This document shows positions 10,637 through 20,721 of a stretch of 64,000 nucleotides of DNA, in pieces. Every line of letters starts with the position of its first letter. The first letter of the stretch is position 1. The notes beneath the pieces were generated by a model. The model did not search any database. It was not told the DNA's origin and saw nothing but the letters and a program-made list of their open reading frames with translations. The stretch comes from Ignavibacteriales bacterium. Its GTDB lineage: Bacteria > Bacteroidota > Ignavibacteria > Ignavibacteriales > Ignavibacteriaceae. Location of the stretch: assembly GCA_016714125.1 (NCBI GenBank), contig JADJNX010000007.1, positions 124,001 through 188,000 on the forward strand, given 5' to 3'. The position numbers were made by a program, and so were the translations under genes.

Positions 10637-12500
10637 TTATTTCTTTTTCTTCTTCTGAGACTGCTGACTTTGTGCACTTTTTTCTGCAGCTTCAGTAAGT
10701 TTTGCCATAAAACCTTTTTTTCTCTTGTCTGCCGGAATCGCAACCAGTTCTTCCTGTGCGCCGAACTTATTAACATATTGCTGCTGAGCGATGGAGAACA
10801 GATTGAACATGAAATAATAGAGGTTCAAACCTGAAGGAAAAGTCATAAACAATATAGTAAGGAATATCGGCATAATATATACCAATGCCTTCTGTGAAGG
10901 ATCTTTGGTGGTCATTTTCTGCTGAATAAATGTTGTTACACCCATCAAAAGAGCAAGACCCGATACTTCACTAACACCAAACAAAGGAATGGTGAATGGA
11001 AGTGTAAACAACACATCAGGTCTGGAAAGATCGTGTATCCAGAAGATAAATCCTTCGCCTCTTAACTGAATCGCTGTTTGGAACACTCCAAACAAAGCGA
11101 TAAAGATTGGCATCTGTAAAATCATAGGCAAACAACCCCCGGCAGGATTTATGCCATAGGTTGAGTAGAGTGCCATGGTTTCTTTTTGCACTTTGGTTGG
11201 ATCGTCTTTATACTTCTCTTTTAATTCTGCAATCTTTGGTTGAAGCATCTGCATCTTCTTCATCGACTTGTAAGTGTTTTTGGTAAGAGGATGAAGTATA
11301 ATCTTTATGATAAGCGAAAAGATGATTATCACTATACCATAATTGGGGATGAAAGAATAAAGGAAAACAAAAAGAGGCAACAGAAAGTATTCTGCAATTG
11401 GTCTTACAATAAATCTAATACCAAAGAAACTTCCAAAATCTACTATTTCGGTTAGATTACTGTTATAATCTCTTAATATTTTATAATCAGCAGGTCCAAG
11501 ATACCACATAAAATTGTTTGTATAAATTTTAGAAGTATCGTTAAAATGAAACCTTACTGTGGCGTCGTAAACCTTCCAGATTGCATCATGGGGGGGCGGG
11601 GACATTTTTAGCTGATAACTCAAAGCCCTGGGTGTTTTTGCTGTTTTGTGGAACAAGAGTTGAGGTAAAATATTTATTTTTTACCGATATCCAGTTTACA
11701 GTACCGTCAGATTTTTCTTCTTTACCATTGTCAGAATTAAAAATTATATGTTCATCGCCATACATAACAGAGGCGTTTGAATAATTCGCTTCATCTTTTG
11801 TGTATTGTTCAACATGGTTTAATCCATTCCTCCATGCCAACTGATACTGATTTCTAAGAACCTTGTTTTGCATATTAAAAAGACTAAGTCCAAGCCCGAT
11901 GTCGTATCTGTTACCATGGATCACATATTTTAGTGCAAAGCCCGAACCAAGAGAGTCTTTTTTAGATGAGAATTCAACAACTAAAGAGTCTTTCCCTTTT
12001 ATTTTCAGAGTGTCTTTCTCAAAATTGGAACTGAAGTTTACCTTTTCTGAAGATACCCTGTTCCCTGCCTGATCCATAAATTCAAATCTAAGACCACTCC
12101 CTCTTTTATCATCAAGTAGCTGTACAGATTTTTCTCTTACAGAGGCTGATGCAGAAAGTGTGTCGTTATAGTAATTTCCATAATCTTTAAAGTAAATTCT
12201 CTTTATCGTTCCACCTTTTGATGAAAAATCGATAATAGAAAGATCGGTTTCGATTGTATAAATTTTTTCTCCGGCAGAATCTGCGGAAAACTGACTTACC
12301 AGCTCCGCTGTTTTCTCCGCAGCTTTTACAGTTGTATCAACTTTTGGTTTCGCTATGGAATCGGGAGCTGCCTTAACTGTTTTAGTTGTGTCTGTTTTAG
12401 ATTTGGGTGGTGTAGGTGGTGTTTCCGGTGTACTCCAGTATAACCACGCCATTAATATCAAGCCAATCAAAATAAAACCGATTGTTGCTTGTCTATCCAT
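10637..12500 (-). CDS. yidC: membrane protein insertase YidC (one frameshift)
   Basis: YidC inserts and folds inner-membrane proteins, with or without SecYEG. The N-terminal half (12500 down to about 11590) has TM1, a low-complexity linker rich in T, K and P, and the periplasmic beta-domain. The C-terminal half (about 11630 down to 10637) has the conserved 60KD_IMP core with NYGIVIIIFSLIIKI, GGCLPMILQMPIFIALFG and a basic C-terminal tail. The two frames meet in the C/G homopolymer at about 11590-11600, where one base is missing, so the protein is reconstructed at about 610 residues. It lies downstream of rnpA without an intervening yidD. The break is most likely a homopolymer error. Confidence 0.93.
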
Positions 12501-12573
12501 TAAAATTTCCTAATTATTATTGTTTTGTAAAAAGCAAAGGGAATTCGGGGGGAAAATATCCGTGAGCGGGTTT

Positions 12574-12987
12574 TTAGAGACCCGTATCTTTTGATCGTAT
12601 GCTTTCTTTGATCTTCTCAAGTATATCAACAATACTGTGCGTAAAATATTCGAGTCTGTATTTTTTATTTTTGTCTAAATAAGAGTAAGGAAGGAGCAAT
12701 ATATAAAGATTCTGACCTGGCTCAACAGAATTAAAAATTTCTAATTTGTTTAGCCGGTACGCTTCTCTCATCAGTCTCTTTATTCTGTTTCTAAAATAAG
12801 CCTTACCGGCTCTTTTAGAAACAGCCACGGCGATTTTAACCCGTGGGAATGTATCTGATTCAAGAACTTTATATATCGCCCTTACTCTCTTGTCGGAAGA
12901 TGTTATCTTCTTACCCGAGTTATAAATTTCTTCAAAGGATTTTTTTCCTTTTATTCTTTCTCTTTTGTTTAGAGAAAGTTTACTCAA
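12574..12987 (-). CDS. rnpA: ribonuclease P protein component
   Basis: RnpA is the basic protein cofactor of RNase P, which trims the 5' leader from tRNA precursors. The 137-residue product has the RNR-type signature around residues 55-80 (KIAVAVSKRAGKAYFRNRIK, then RLMREAYR). The start is a TTG that overlaps the rpmH stop (TTGA), which implies translational coupling. The length is slightly above the common 110-125 residues because of the C-terminal tail. Confidence 0.93.
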   Translation of the reverse strand: MSKLSLNKRERIKGKKSFEEIYNSGKKITSSDKRVRAIYKVLESDTFPRVKIAVAVSKRAGKAYFRNRIKRLMREAYRLNKLEIFNSVEPGQNLYILLLPYSYLDKNKKYRLEYFTHSIVDILEKIKESIRSKDTGL

Positions 12988-13136
12988 AATCTTGACTCGT
13001 CACTAACTGTAAGTTTATGTCTTCCTTTTTTGCGGCGACTTGCCAACACTTTTCTTCCGCCAACACTGCTCATTCTTTCTCTGAACCCGTGTTTATTTCT
13101 TCTTTTCCTGTTACTTGGCTGGAAAGTTCTTTTCAT
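12984..13136 (-). CDS. rpmH: 50S ribosomal protein L34
   Basis: A 50-codon gene on the minus strand encoding MKRTFQPSNRKRRNKHGFRE at its N-terminus, followed by RMSSVGGRKVLASRRKKGR and a short tail (HKLTVSDESRF). This is the classic L34 sequence. AGGAG lies 8 bases upstream of the ATG. It is the first gene of the leftward rpmH-rnpA-yidC operon next to the replication origin. Confidence 0.97.
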   Translation of the reverse strand: MKRTFQPSNRKRRNKHGFRERMSSVGGRKVLASRRKKGRHKLTVSDESRF

Positions 13137-13523
13137 TCCTGAAACTCCTTTTCATTAAAGACTACAAAATTACCACTTTTACTGAAAATACGCAAGACTT
13201 TTATTTTACATTTTTATTAAATTTAACTTGCTTGGTATTACTTTATCGGATAAATTTCAGTGTTGAAATTTTGAAAGCATTTTGTGGATAACTTGTGGAT
13301 AACTTTTTCGTGTGAAAAAGTTTCACAGATGTTTCACACTGTTCCACGACTTATAAACAAGTGTAATTGTTGAACAGTGTAAAGAAAAGCACTCCAACCT
13401 TTTGTTTTATATGAAGTTAAACACATTTACACATTGTTGATTAATTGTGGATAACTTAGACATTAAGATTAAACGATTTTACTAACCCTCTGAAAAAAAA
13501 GTACTTATATTTGTGGATAACTC
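13137..13523. other. oriC-proximal intergenic region with DnaA boxes (left half)
   Basis: This 387-bp AT-rich divergent region between rpmH and dnaA has no open gene. It contains four perfect TGTGGATAA DnaA boxes, all in the same orientation, at 13283-13291, 13294-13302, 13446-13454 and 13512-13520; the first two are only 2 bases apart. Between them are TTTCACA-rich stretches. The strand switch, gene content and boxes make this part of oriC and the dnaA control region. Confidence 0.88.
13506..13520 (+). promoter_or_regulatory. putative dnaA promoter -7 box overlapped by a DnaA box
   Basis: TATATTTG at 13506-13513 matches the Bacteroidota -7 consensus TAnnTTTG and shares two bases with the DnaA box at 13512-13520. 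Initiation would then fall close to the dnaA ATG at 13524, giving a leader of only a few bases. No clear -33 TTTG is seen about 19 bases upstream, so the promoter call is tentative. Confidence 0.5.
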
Positions 13524-14935
13524 ATGATTAATTCTCAAAACCTCGCTCACAGCACCCAAAAGGATGCCGATTCTGTCTGGAGAGAATGCCTCGAACATAT
13601 TAGACCCCAGGTTCCCGTGATGACATTTAATACCTGGTTCCTCCCTATTAAACCAATTGCGTTGAAAGGGGATTCTTTAACAATACAACTGCCAAACAAC
13701 TTCTTTTACGAGTGGATTGCTGAAAGATATAACACCCACATGAGCAAAAGCATCAAAGATGTTATGGGTATAAACGGCAATATTGAATATATAGTTGTAA
13801 ACGAAGATGTATCTGAAATGGAAGCGCCAGTTCCCCAGTCTGTATCCCGCATCATGGTTGATCCCGCTTCACTAATTGATCCTGAAGAGGATTTTGAAGT
13901 TTTTGAGACAAACATCAATAACAAATATACTTTTGATACTTTTATAAAAGGGGAGTCGAACCAGCTTGCACGGGCAGCCGCCTATGCAATAAGTGAAAAT
14001 CCCGGTGGAACATCATTTAATCCTCTCTTTATATATGGCGGAGTTGGGTTGGGTAAAACTCACCTGATTCACGCTATCGGTAATGCTGTTATGAAAAATA
14101 ACAGAGCAAAAAAAGTTCACTACATCTCGGCTGACCGTTTTACCGTAAAATTTGTTGATGCCATCCAGGAAAACAAAAAACAGCAGTTTACAGCTCTTTT
14201 TCAAAAACTTGATGTTCTCATCATTGATGATATCCAGTTCCTTGCAGGCAAAGAGAAAACCCTTGATGAGTTTTTTCTCATTTTTAATACCCTGCACCAA
14301 TCCGGAAAACAGATAGTTCTTACAAGTGACCGCCCACCTAAAGAGTTAAAGGGCATCAATGAAAGACTTATTTCAAGATTTAACTGGGGTCTGACCACAG
14401 ATATACAACCACCCGATTTTGAAACACGGCTTGCGATCCTGAATAAAAAAGCAGAAAACTACAGTATTAAACTGACTGGAGAAATGCTTGATTATATTGC
14501 AACTCACATAACTTCCAACATTAGAGAGCTGGAAGGTGTACTCCTAAAACTTCTTGCAAAAATTTCTTTTGGACCAAATGAAATAAGTTTTGATCTCATT
14601 AAAAAGGTCGTTCGTGATATTTCAACCACCAAAAAGGTTAATATTGGTATCGATGTTATTACCAAAGTGGTTTGTGAACACATGAAAGTGGATGAAAAAA
14701 AGATCCGCGATAAAACAAGAAAAAAGAGATAGCAGAGGCCCGACAAATTTCGATGTATCTCAGCAAAATGATGACAAACTCCACTCTCAAGATGATTGGA
14801 CTCCACTTTGGAGGTAGAGATCACTCAACAGTTATTCATGCTGTAACCGAAATTGAAAATCAGATAAACACTAATTCAAGATTTAAAGATCAGGTTGACG
14901 AGATAAAAAACAAGGTTGAATTGTTGTGTTCATAA
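13524..14935 (+). CDS. dnaA: chromosomal replication initiator DnaA (one frameshift)
   Basis: DnaA binds the 9-bp boxes around this gene and opens the origin. Domain I is at residues 1-90, and the AAA+ domain has Walker A GGVGLGKTH near 172 and Walker B VLIIDDIQFL near 230. The continuous frame stops at 14732. Supplying one A in the A-run near 14711-14722 continues it as KKEIAEARQISMYLSKMM and into the domain IV signature HFGGRDHSTVIHA, ending at 14935. Reconstructed length is about 471 residues, normal for DnaA. The frameshift is almost certainly an error because the cell needs domain IV. No Shine-Dalgarno precedes the ATG; a DnaA box ends 3 bases before it. Confidence 0.96.
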
Positions 14936-15212
14936 CTTGTTAATGAACTGTGGATAACTCAGATTTATCTTGTGGACAAGTAAGAGTTATACACACATTG
15001 TTGGTAACAGAATTTTAGGATGGTGTTTATCAACGATTTATATCTCTTAACTTCACATACTAAGTCGTCTTAAAACAGGGAGTTAAGAAAGTTATCCACT
15101 TATCAACAGATATACATATATATCATATATTTAAATAAATACTATATATATTATTTAGCGTGTTGATAATTTATTAATACCAAGCTTTTTCGAAGCAGAA
15201 ACTTTAAAGCTG
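14936..15212. other. oriC-proximal region downstream of dnaA (right half, AT-rich DUE)
   Basis: No gene is seen here. The region holds a perfect DnaA box TGTGGATAA at 14949-14957 and near-matches TGTGGACAA (14971-14979), TTATACACA (14987-14995), TTATCCACT (15092-15100), TTATCAACA (15100-15108) and TGTTGATAA (15161-15169). Between the last two lies a very AT-rich tract of ATAT repeats (about 15108-15160), a plausible DNA unwinding element. Together with the cluster upstream of dnaA this suggests a bipartite origin. Confidence 0.75.
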
Positions 15213-15220
15213 TATATTTG
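15213..15220 (+). promoter_or_regulatory. putative -7 promoter box for the DUF47-pit operon
   Basis: TATATTTG matches the Bacteroidota -7 consensus and lies 27 bases before the ATG of the DUF47 gene. The T-rich stretch at 15186-15191 could serve as a poor -33 element. Confidence 0.4.
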
Positions 15221-15246
15221 CTTCGAGAAAAAATACGGAAAATATT

Positions 15247-15867
15247 ATGTTTAAGAAATTCCTGCCTAAAGAAGAATCATATTTTGAAGATTTTCAAGAA
15301 ATGATTAAAGTTATCGTTGAGATGGGTAAAATGTCGAGTGATTTTTATTCATCAGAAGTTTATGATCTGGAGATATACAAACAAATTAAACCCCTCGAAA
15401 AGAAATGTGATGAAATTGCAAGTGCAGCAATTAAAAGGCTTAACGATACATTTATAACCCCTTTTGACAGGGAAGACATTTTTAGTCTTATAAAAAAAAT
15501 AGATGATATTAGTGAAATTCTTCTCGCCTCTACTATCAGAGTTAACACATTTAATATTCATAAAAAAGTTGCCGGTGCCGGTGAAATGGCAAACATTGTT
15601 TATAATCAAACCATTATTTTAAAAGACATTTTAAGCAAACTTGATAAATATGGTGAAGATTATACCCAACTAGAAGAGATTAGAAAACTGGAATCAGAAG
15701 CTGATAAAGTTTACAGAGATTCTTTAAAACAACTCTTCCAGGATGACAATGCAAATACTCTTGAAATTATAAAAAATAAAGAAATATTAGATCAACTTGA
15801 GAAAGCTGCAGACAAATGTCAAACTTGTGTGAACGTGATTCAATCAATACTCATCAAGAATTCTTGA
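15247..15867 (+). CDS. DUF47 (PhoU-like) phosphate transport regulator
   Basis: A 206-residue all-helical protein of the DUF47 family, which is distantly related to PhoU and usually encoded beside Pit phosphate permeases, where it is thought to modulate uptake. The family pattern is visible: FYSSEVYDLEIYKQIKPLEK, then ECD-type acidic helices (KKCDEIASAAIKRL, ESEADKVYRDSLKQLF) that may bind metal clusters. It lies 33 bases upstream of the Pit permease on the same strand, as expected for a two-gene operon. Confidence 0.88.
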   Translation: MFKKFLPKEESYFEDFQEMIKVIVEMGKMSSDFYSSEVYDLEIYKQIKPLEKKCDEIASAAIKRLNDTFITPFDREDIFSLIKKIDDISEILLASTIRVNTFNIHKKVAGAGEMANIVYNQTIILKDILSKLDKYGEDYTQLEEIRKLESEADKVYRDSLKQLFQDDNANTLEIIKNKEILDQLEKAADKCQTCVNVIQSILIKNS

Positions 15868-15900
15868 CGTTAACATTCTGACTTTTCAAGGAAAAATTCG

Positions 15901-16896
15901 GTGGATTATACACTATTATCTCTAATATTTATAATATTTCTTGCTTTGGCATTCGATTTTATAAACGGTTTTCATGATGCCGCAAATTCAATCGCCACGG
16001 TTGTTTCGACCAGAGTTTTATCGCCAAAGTATGCGGTCATTTGGGCAGCATTCTTTAATTTTGTTGCATTTCTTGTGCTTGGCCTTCATGTGGCAAACAC
16101 TATCGGAAAAGGGATAATTGAGCCACATGTTGTTGATCTCACCGTAATTGGAAGCGGTTTAACGGCAGCTATTATCTGGAACCTTGCCACCTGGTGGTTT
16201 GGAATTCCGTCAAGTTCGTCTCATACCATGATAGGTGGACTTGTTGGAGCAGCCATAACCAAAGCAGGATTTACCGCTGTTTTTGCCTCATCAGTTTTCA
16301 AAATTATTGTCTTTATTTTCATTGCTCCGATGATAGGAATCTTTGTAGCCTACTTTTTTTCTCTACTCGTTTTATACATCTGTAGAAATTTTGCACCGAG
16401 AAAAGTAGACAAAGTTTTTCGAAAACTTCAGCTTTTATCTTCGGCAGCTTACAGTTTGGGGCACGGATCTAACGATGCTCAAAAAATGATGGGTGTAATT
16501 TTTATGGCGCTTACAACAACAGGTTATTTGGGTCATCAAGAAGAAATTCCTTTGTGGGTTGTGCTTTCCTGTCATGCTGCTATTGCGCTTGGAACATTGT
16601 CGGGAGGGTGGAGAATTGTTAAAACAATGGGACAAAAAATAACAAAGCTTCGTCCTTTTGAAGGATTTACAGCAGAAACCGCCGGTGCTCTTACACTTTT
16701 TGGTACTGCACTTCTCGGCATTCCTGTAAGTACAACTCATACAATTACAGGTGCTATTATAGGATCAGGAATTACAAAAAGATTAAGTGCTGTAAAATGG
16801 CAGGTAACCTATGATCTTCTTTTGGCCTGGATTCTCACAATACCTGTGACAGCTATTATTGCTGCAGGAATCTACTTAATTTTTAACCTGTTTTAG
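15901..16896 (+). CDS. low-affinity inorganic phosphate transporter, Pit family
   Basis: A 331-residue multi-pass inner-membrane phosphate permease of the PiT (PHO4) family. The duplicated family signature is present: FINGFHDAANSIATVVSTRV near residue 20-40 and SLGHGSNDAQKMMGVI near 185-200, with PSSSSHTMIGGLVGAA and PVSTTHTITGAIIGSG as the paired helical hairpins. The start is GTG at 15901, at the correct N-terminus of TM1. Its partner is the DUF47 gene just upstream. Confidence 0.94.
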   Translation: MDYTLLSLIFIIFLALAFDFINGFHDAANSIATVVSTRVLSPKYAVIWAAFFNFVAFLVLGLHVANTIGKGIIEPHVVDLTVIGSGLTAAIIWNLATWWFGIPSSSSHTMIGGLVGAAITKAGFTAVFASSVFKIIVFIFIAPMIGIFVAYFFSLLVLYICRNFAPRKVDKVFRKLQLLSSAAYSLGHGSNDAQKMMGVIFMALTTTGYLGHQEEIPLWVVLSCHAAIALGTLSGGWRIVKTMGQKITKLRPFEGFTAETAGALTLFGTALLGIPVSTTHTITGAIIGSGITKRLSAVKWQVTYDLLLAWILTIPVTAIIAAGIYLIFNLF

Positions 16897-16903
16897 TTTT
16901 ACA

Positions 16904-16943
16904 AAGGGAAGAGTGGTTAAATAAATTAACCAAATCTTCCCTT
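16904..16943. terminator. terminator after the pit gene
   Basis: Nested inverted repeats, outer AAGGGAAGA (16904-16912) with TCTTCCCTT (16935-16943) and inner GGTTAA with TTAACC, form a long hairpin between the convergent pit and sppA genes, followed by T/A-rich DNA. Confidence 0.75.
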
Positions 16944-16967
16944 AATTAATTTTTGATAGTTAAAATA

Positions 16968-19370
16968 TTACTTCGTTAAATCTATAAACTCGTCAGGTAA
17001 CAAAAAGAGAGGTAAACCATTAAATTCCAGCCGGAGCTTTAAATCTTTGATAAACTCACTGCTTTCAAGTGAAGGAATTTTAGGAATCCCCAATAACGAG
17101 CCAAAATCGAAAAGTGGTTGATCAGGGAATTCAACTATTTCATAACTTTCCAGTCCGGCCTTTTGTGCAGCAATTTTAATTGCGTCATTTAGACCACCCA
17201 AAACATCGATAAGTCCATTGTTTAATCCGTCCATTCCCGACCAAACTCTTCCTTGGGCGACAGCTTCAATTTCGTCAATACTTCTGTTTCTACCTGTTGC
17301 AACTTTTCCTTTAAAAGATTCGTATTCACTGATAAAAAACTCTTTAATTGTATTTTTTTCTTCAGGTGTCATATTCCGTTGTGGAATTGTAATGCCGAGT
17401 AAAGGAATGGTAATTCCACTAAAAAGATCAGCTCTGTCACCTTTGGAAACCTGATCAGCGGTAAGACCAGTCCAGTCGGACAATCCTTTGTTGTAATACC
17501 ATCCACCAATCACACCAATAGAGCCGGTGATGGTGTTTGGAGCAGCCAAAATGGTGTCAGCATACATAGAGAGCCAATATCCACCCGAAGCTGCCACAGA
17601 GCCCTGTGAAACAATAACAGGTTTATTTTTTGCATATTTTCTCAGGCCTTCGGCAATATAATCTGAGGCTTTTCCGTCACCTCCGGGTGAATCAACTCTA
17701 AGAACGATAGCTTTGATGTCATCGTTCGCAGCAGCAACTCTAACATCGTTTATTAGTCTCCGGGCAGTTATTCCTTCATCCATTGCGCAAGCACCAATAG
17801 CATAGATTACCGCAATTTTATTCTTTTGACCCCAAAGGTTATCATCAGGTAAGAGTTTTTTACTGCTTGATGCAAGACTCTTTAGGGAAACTGAAGAATT
17901 GACAAGTCCTTCAAATATTTTTTCGAGGTCATCATATCTTGCTAAAGTATCCACCAAACCAAGTTTGAGGGCATCCCGGGAACTGATCAAAACCTTATTA
18001 TTTACGATATCATCAAATGAAGAAGCAAGTCCCGGGCGGGAAGTAAGAATATCACTTTTTGCAAGATCGTAAAAGTCATCCACAAGAGCTTGTCTTTGTT
18101 CTTTGTCTGCTTCACTTGCCTTATCTCTGGATAAGGTTTCCATAGCGGATTTATATTTGAAGAATCTCCACTCATCAAATCCGATACCAAGTTTATCGAG
18201 TGTCCCTTTCATATAGGTTTTTCCGGCTGAGTATCCGGGAAGTTGAATGGCAGATACAGGATCCATAACAATTTTGTCGGCAACAGATGCAAAATGATAG
18301 AGGTCCATCCCGCCGCCATCAATGTAGATAACCACCTTTTTGCCGGTTTTTTGTAAGGATTTTAATTGTTCCCTTAATTCCCAAAGCATTTCTCGGTTTA
18401 TATTGCAACCCGAAAGGTTTAGGATTATACCTTTGTAAGTGTCATTGTTTTTAACATCTTCAATATTTTGAAGGGCATCTATCAATGTGTTTGAGCCATC
18501 AAAAAGTTTAAATTTTTGATATTTTAGGCCGCCATAAAGGCTCTGAACGGCAACATTGGATTTCTGAAAAACGGACAGGAAATTTCGATCCTGGGAGCCA
18601 ATACGCAGTCCATAAGTTTGTGATCCAATTTTTCCGTCATCCCTAAGATTACTATGAGAAAACAACGAGATGCCACCAAGACCAATCTGTAAACCTGCGG
18701 ACATTGTTTTATTCTCAAAATATCTAAAAACAGCGCGGAGACCCGGTAGAGGTTCAACTGCTATTCCCGCAGCCCAGCGATTTTTTATCGGATTATTTTC
18801 AGATTGCAGTATGTAATCGAAAAACCCGGAAACTTTTTCGTCACCAAAAGGTCTGATTGCAGCGGAAAAAACGCCTTCATTCATATCTGTTGATTGGTGA
18901 AAAACCCCAAGAACTGAAAGTGATAAATATTTTACAGGTCGAGAAAAAGCTCCAACCTGCCAAAAATTATCGCGTGCGAAAAAAGATTTATCACCGTTGG
19001 ACCAACCGTACCCGGCACCAATTGCAAATCCTTCATTTCCCATCGAGAGATTTACACCATAATCATTAATTCTTCGTCCACTTTCTCTCTCCTGATTAAA
19101 ATAAAAACTGAATCCCTTTGATGCGGTAACAAAACCCCATCTCGTGAATTTTGAGTCTTCAACAGGAGAAGAGCCAAAGATGGTTATATCATTTCCCTTA
19201 AAAGCGGAAAGGAAAGCAGGGTTGTCGTAACCGTAAAGTCCAAACCTCATTGCCCCCGCGGAAGTGGCGGAAATGTCGGTCCGGGAGAAATATGAAGAAC
19301 CAAATGGTTGGGAGAAAACTGTAGAGACTGAAACAAAACTGATAACAATTAAAACTACCAAACTTCGCAT
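16968..19370 (-). CDS. sppA: signal peptide peptidase SppA (S49) with N-terminal barrel-like domain
   Basis: An 800-residue protein with an N-terminal signal peptide (ends VSTVFSQ) followed by about 270 residues rich in alternating aromatic/glycine strands (DNPAFLSAFKG, GFSFYFNQERESGR) that look like an outer-membrane beta-barrel-type domain. Two tandem S49 peptidase units then follow. The Lys-bearing segment of the first unit (HFASVADKIVMDP, near 360) and the Ser segment of the second (QGSVAASGGYW, near 590-600) match the SppA Lys/Ser dyad arrangement, followed by TITGSIGVIGGWY. Canonical SppA (about 590-620 residues) instead has a membrane anchor in place of the extra N-terminal domain. The likely role is degradation of cleaved signal peptides or envelope proteins; location at the outer membrane is my inference. 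Confidence 0.88.
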   Translation of the reverse strand: MRSLVVLIVISFVSVSTVFSQPFGSSYFSRTDISATSAGAMRFGLYGYDNPAFLSAFKGNDITIFGSSPVEDSKFTRWGFVTASKGFSFYFNQERESGRRINDYGVNLSMGNEGFAIGAGYGWSNGDKSFFARDNFWQVGAFSRPVKYLSLSVLGVFHQSTDMNEGVFSAAIRPFGDEKVSGFFDYILQSENNPIKNRWAAGIAVEPLPGLRAVFRYFENKTMSAGLQIGLGGISLFSHSNLRDDGKIGSQTYGLRIGSQDRNFLSVFQKSNVAVQSLYGGLKYQKFKLFDGSNTLIDALQNIEDVKNNDTYKGIILNLSGCNINREMLWELREQLKSLQKTGKKVVIYIDGGGMDLYHFASVADKIVMDPVSAIQLPGYSAGKTYMKGTLDKLGIGFDEWRFFKYKSAMETLSRDKASEADKEQRQALVDDFYDLAKSDILTSRPGLASSFDDIVNNKVLISSRDALKLGLVDTLARYDDLEKIFEGLVNSSVSLKSLASSSKKLLPDDNLWGQKNKIAVIYAIGACAMDEGITARRLINDVRVAAANDDIKAIVLRVDSPGGDGKASDYIAEGLRKYAKNKPVIVSQGSVAASGGYWLSMYADTILAAPNTITGSIGVIGGWYYNKGLSDWTGLTADQVSKGDRADLFSGITIPLLGITIPQRNMTPEEKNTIKEFFISEYESFKGKVATGRNRSIDEIEAVAQGRVWSGMDGLNNGLIDVLGGLNDAIKIAAQKAGLESYEIVEFPDQPLFDFGSLLGIPKIPSLESSEFIKDLKLRLEFNGLPLFLLPDEFIDLTK

Positions 19371-19593
19371 TTTATAAACCTTTTAAATGAGAGATATTAA
19401 GCGGTAAACTTAGGAATTTAGGTCTGAGAAAAAAATAGCCGGGGGTGTTTTTCATCATCTAATAAGTCCGTTTAAGTAAATCATAGATTTTTATATTTTA
19501 CATTTTGGTTTTAAAGTAAAATATAAATCAGGTGAATTGACTTTTATCGATAAAAAAAATCAATTATCTTGTTTTTTTAATCAGGAGTTCTTT

Positions 19594-20476
19594 ATGGCAA
19601 GATTTCAAACATTTCCGCTGGTGTTTCTCTTTTTTGTTTTACTTTTCTCGAACACAAATGTGTTTTCTCAATGTTCGGATGCAGGGGTTTGTTCAGTTGG
19701 TGGACACACAGATGGAACACATTCAAATAGCATCTCTCTTTCATACATTCTTGGGGGTAGTGGCAAACCTGAAAGTGTAACCTTTCACACTGTAAACCTC
19801 TCAGGAGGGTTTAGTCTCGGAAGTGGATATAAAGTTGATTTAAACATCCCTTTTTCTACCCAGGCTGGAGAAAGTTTTTCAACTTCCGGCCTTGGTGATC
19901 TCTCACTTATCGGTTCTAAAAAACACGAAGTCAGTAAAGACATTTCATTATTGTTTTCGCTGGGATTTAAGTTGCCTGCGGGTGCCGTTCACCTCAAAAA
20001 TGATGCACCTCAAATTTATCAGTCAGGATTGGGAACATACGATATCCTTGCCAGTGCGGGATTACTCTACAAACAATTCGATTTTTTGATAGGGTTTCAG
20101 ATACCATTTGGCAGAAGTGAAAACAAAGACACAAGACTTCAAAGAGCCCCGGATTTAATGATTCGAGGAGGATATTCTTATCTTTTGGAGAGAGTGCCGT
20201 AAAACTGGAATTAATTGGACTTAAACGACTTGGTCTCTCCTCCCGGGTATACATCCCGAATCCCTGGGTTCCACCCTGGCCGGTACCGAAAGTTTTGTTG
20301 ATGTAGATGGAACTGATCAAACACAACTCAATCTGGGTTTAGGATTTGACACCAAAATTAGCAACAGAGTAAAAATTAATATTTACGGCGCCATGCCGCT
20401 ATTAAAGAGGGACAATAATATCGACGGTTTAAAAAGAGCCTTCACTCTCTCTGTGGGAGTTGGGTATCTGTTTTAA
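19594..20476 (+). pseudogene. outer-membrane beta-barrel protein (frameshifted)
   Basis: The reading starts at the ATG at 19594, preceded by AGGAG, with a signal peptide ending VFSQ and then a cysteine-containing start of the mature chain (CSDAGVCSVGG). Amphipathic strands follow (SGGFSLGSGYKVDLNIPF, LGDLSLIGSKKH, LLFSLGFKLPAG). The frame breaks near 20190 (expected SYLFGESAVKLELIGLKR) and again near 20265-20275 (expected GSTLAGTESFVDVDG), then runs to a TAA at 20474-20476 with a typical barrel end VGVGYLF. Reassembled it is about 294 residues. I do not recognise a specific family; it may be a transporter-type porin. Both breaks may be sequencing errors rather than decay. Confidence 0.7.
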
Positions 20477-20525
20477 AAAACCACGGCTAAATAAGCACAA
20501 AAGAGTTTAAAAATTTCACCAAAAT

Positions 20526-20547
20526 GCCGGCGTGTAAGACCGCCGGC
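20526..20547. terminator. GC-rich hairpin between barrel gene and dnaN
   Basis: A perfect 7-bp GC stem (GCCGGCG/CGCCGGC) with an 8-base loop in otherwise AT-rich DNA 50 bases after the barrel gene. There is no T-tract, so it is either a weak terminator or a dispersed palindromic repeat. The rest of 20477-20721 shows nothing recognisable apart from the AT-rich approach to dnaN. Confidence 0.4.
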
Positions 20548-20721
20548 CCACCCAAAAATGAGCGAATAAAGAGGCAATCCATAAAAAACCTCTGCCCTAA
20601 CGAAATTTTCTTGTTATAACCCCTTATAAGTTGAAAAAAATGCATGTTTATTGTGGGTGACTACAGCACTTATTTCCTCAAAATTTCGTATTTTTAAAAT
20701 TCGGAAAAACAGGATATCATA

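Noticed and set aside
14710..14733. Programmed frameshift in dnaA
   Set aside because: An A-run is present, but many other genes in the window lose single bases in the same way, so sequencing error is simpler.
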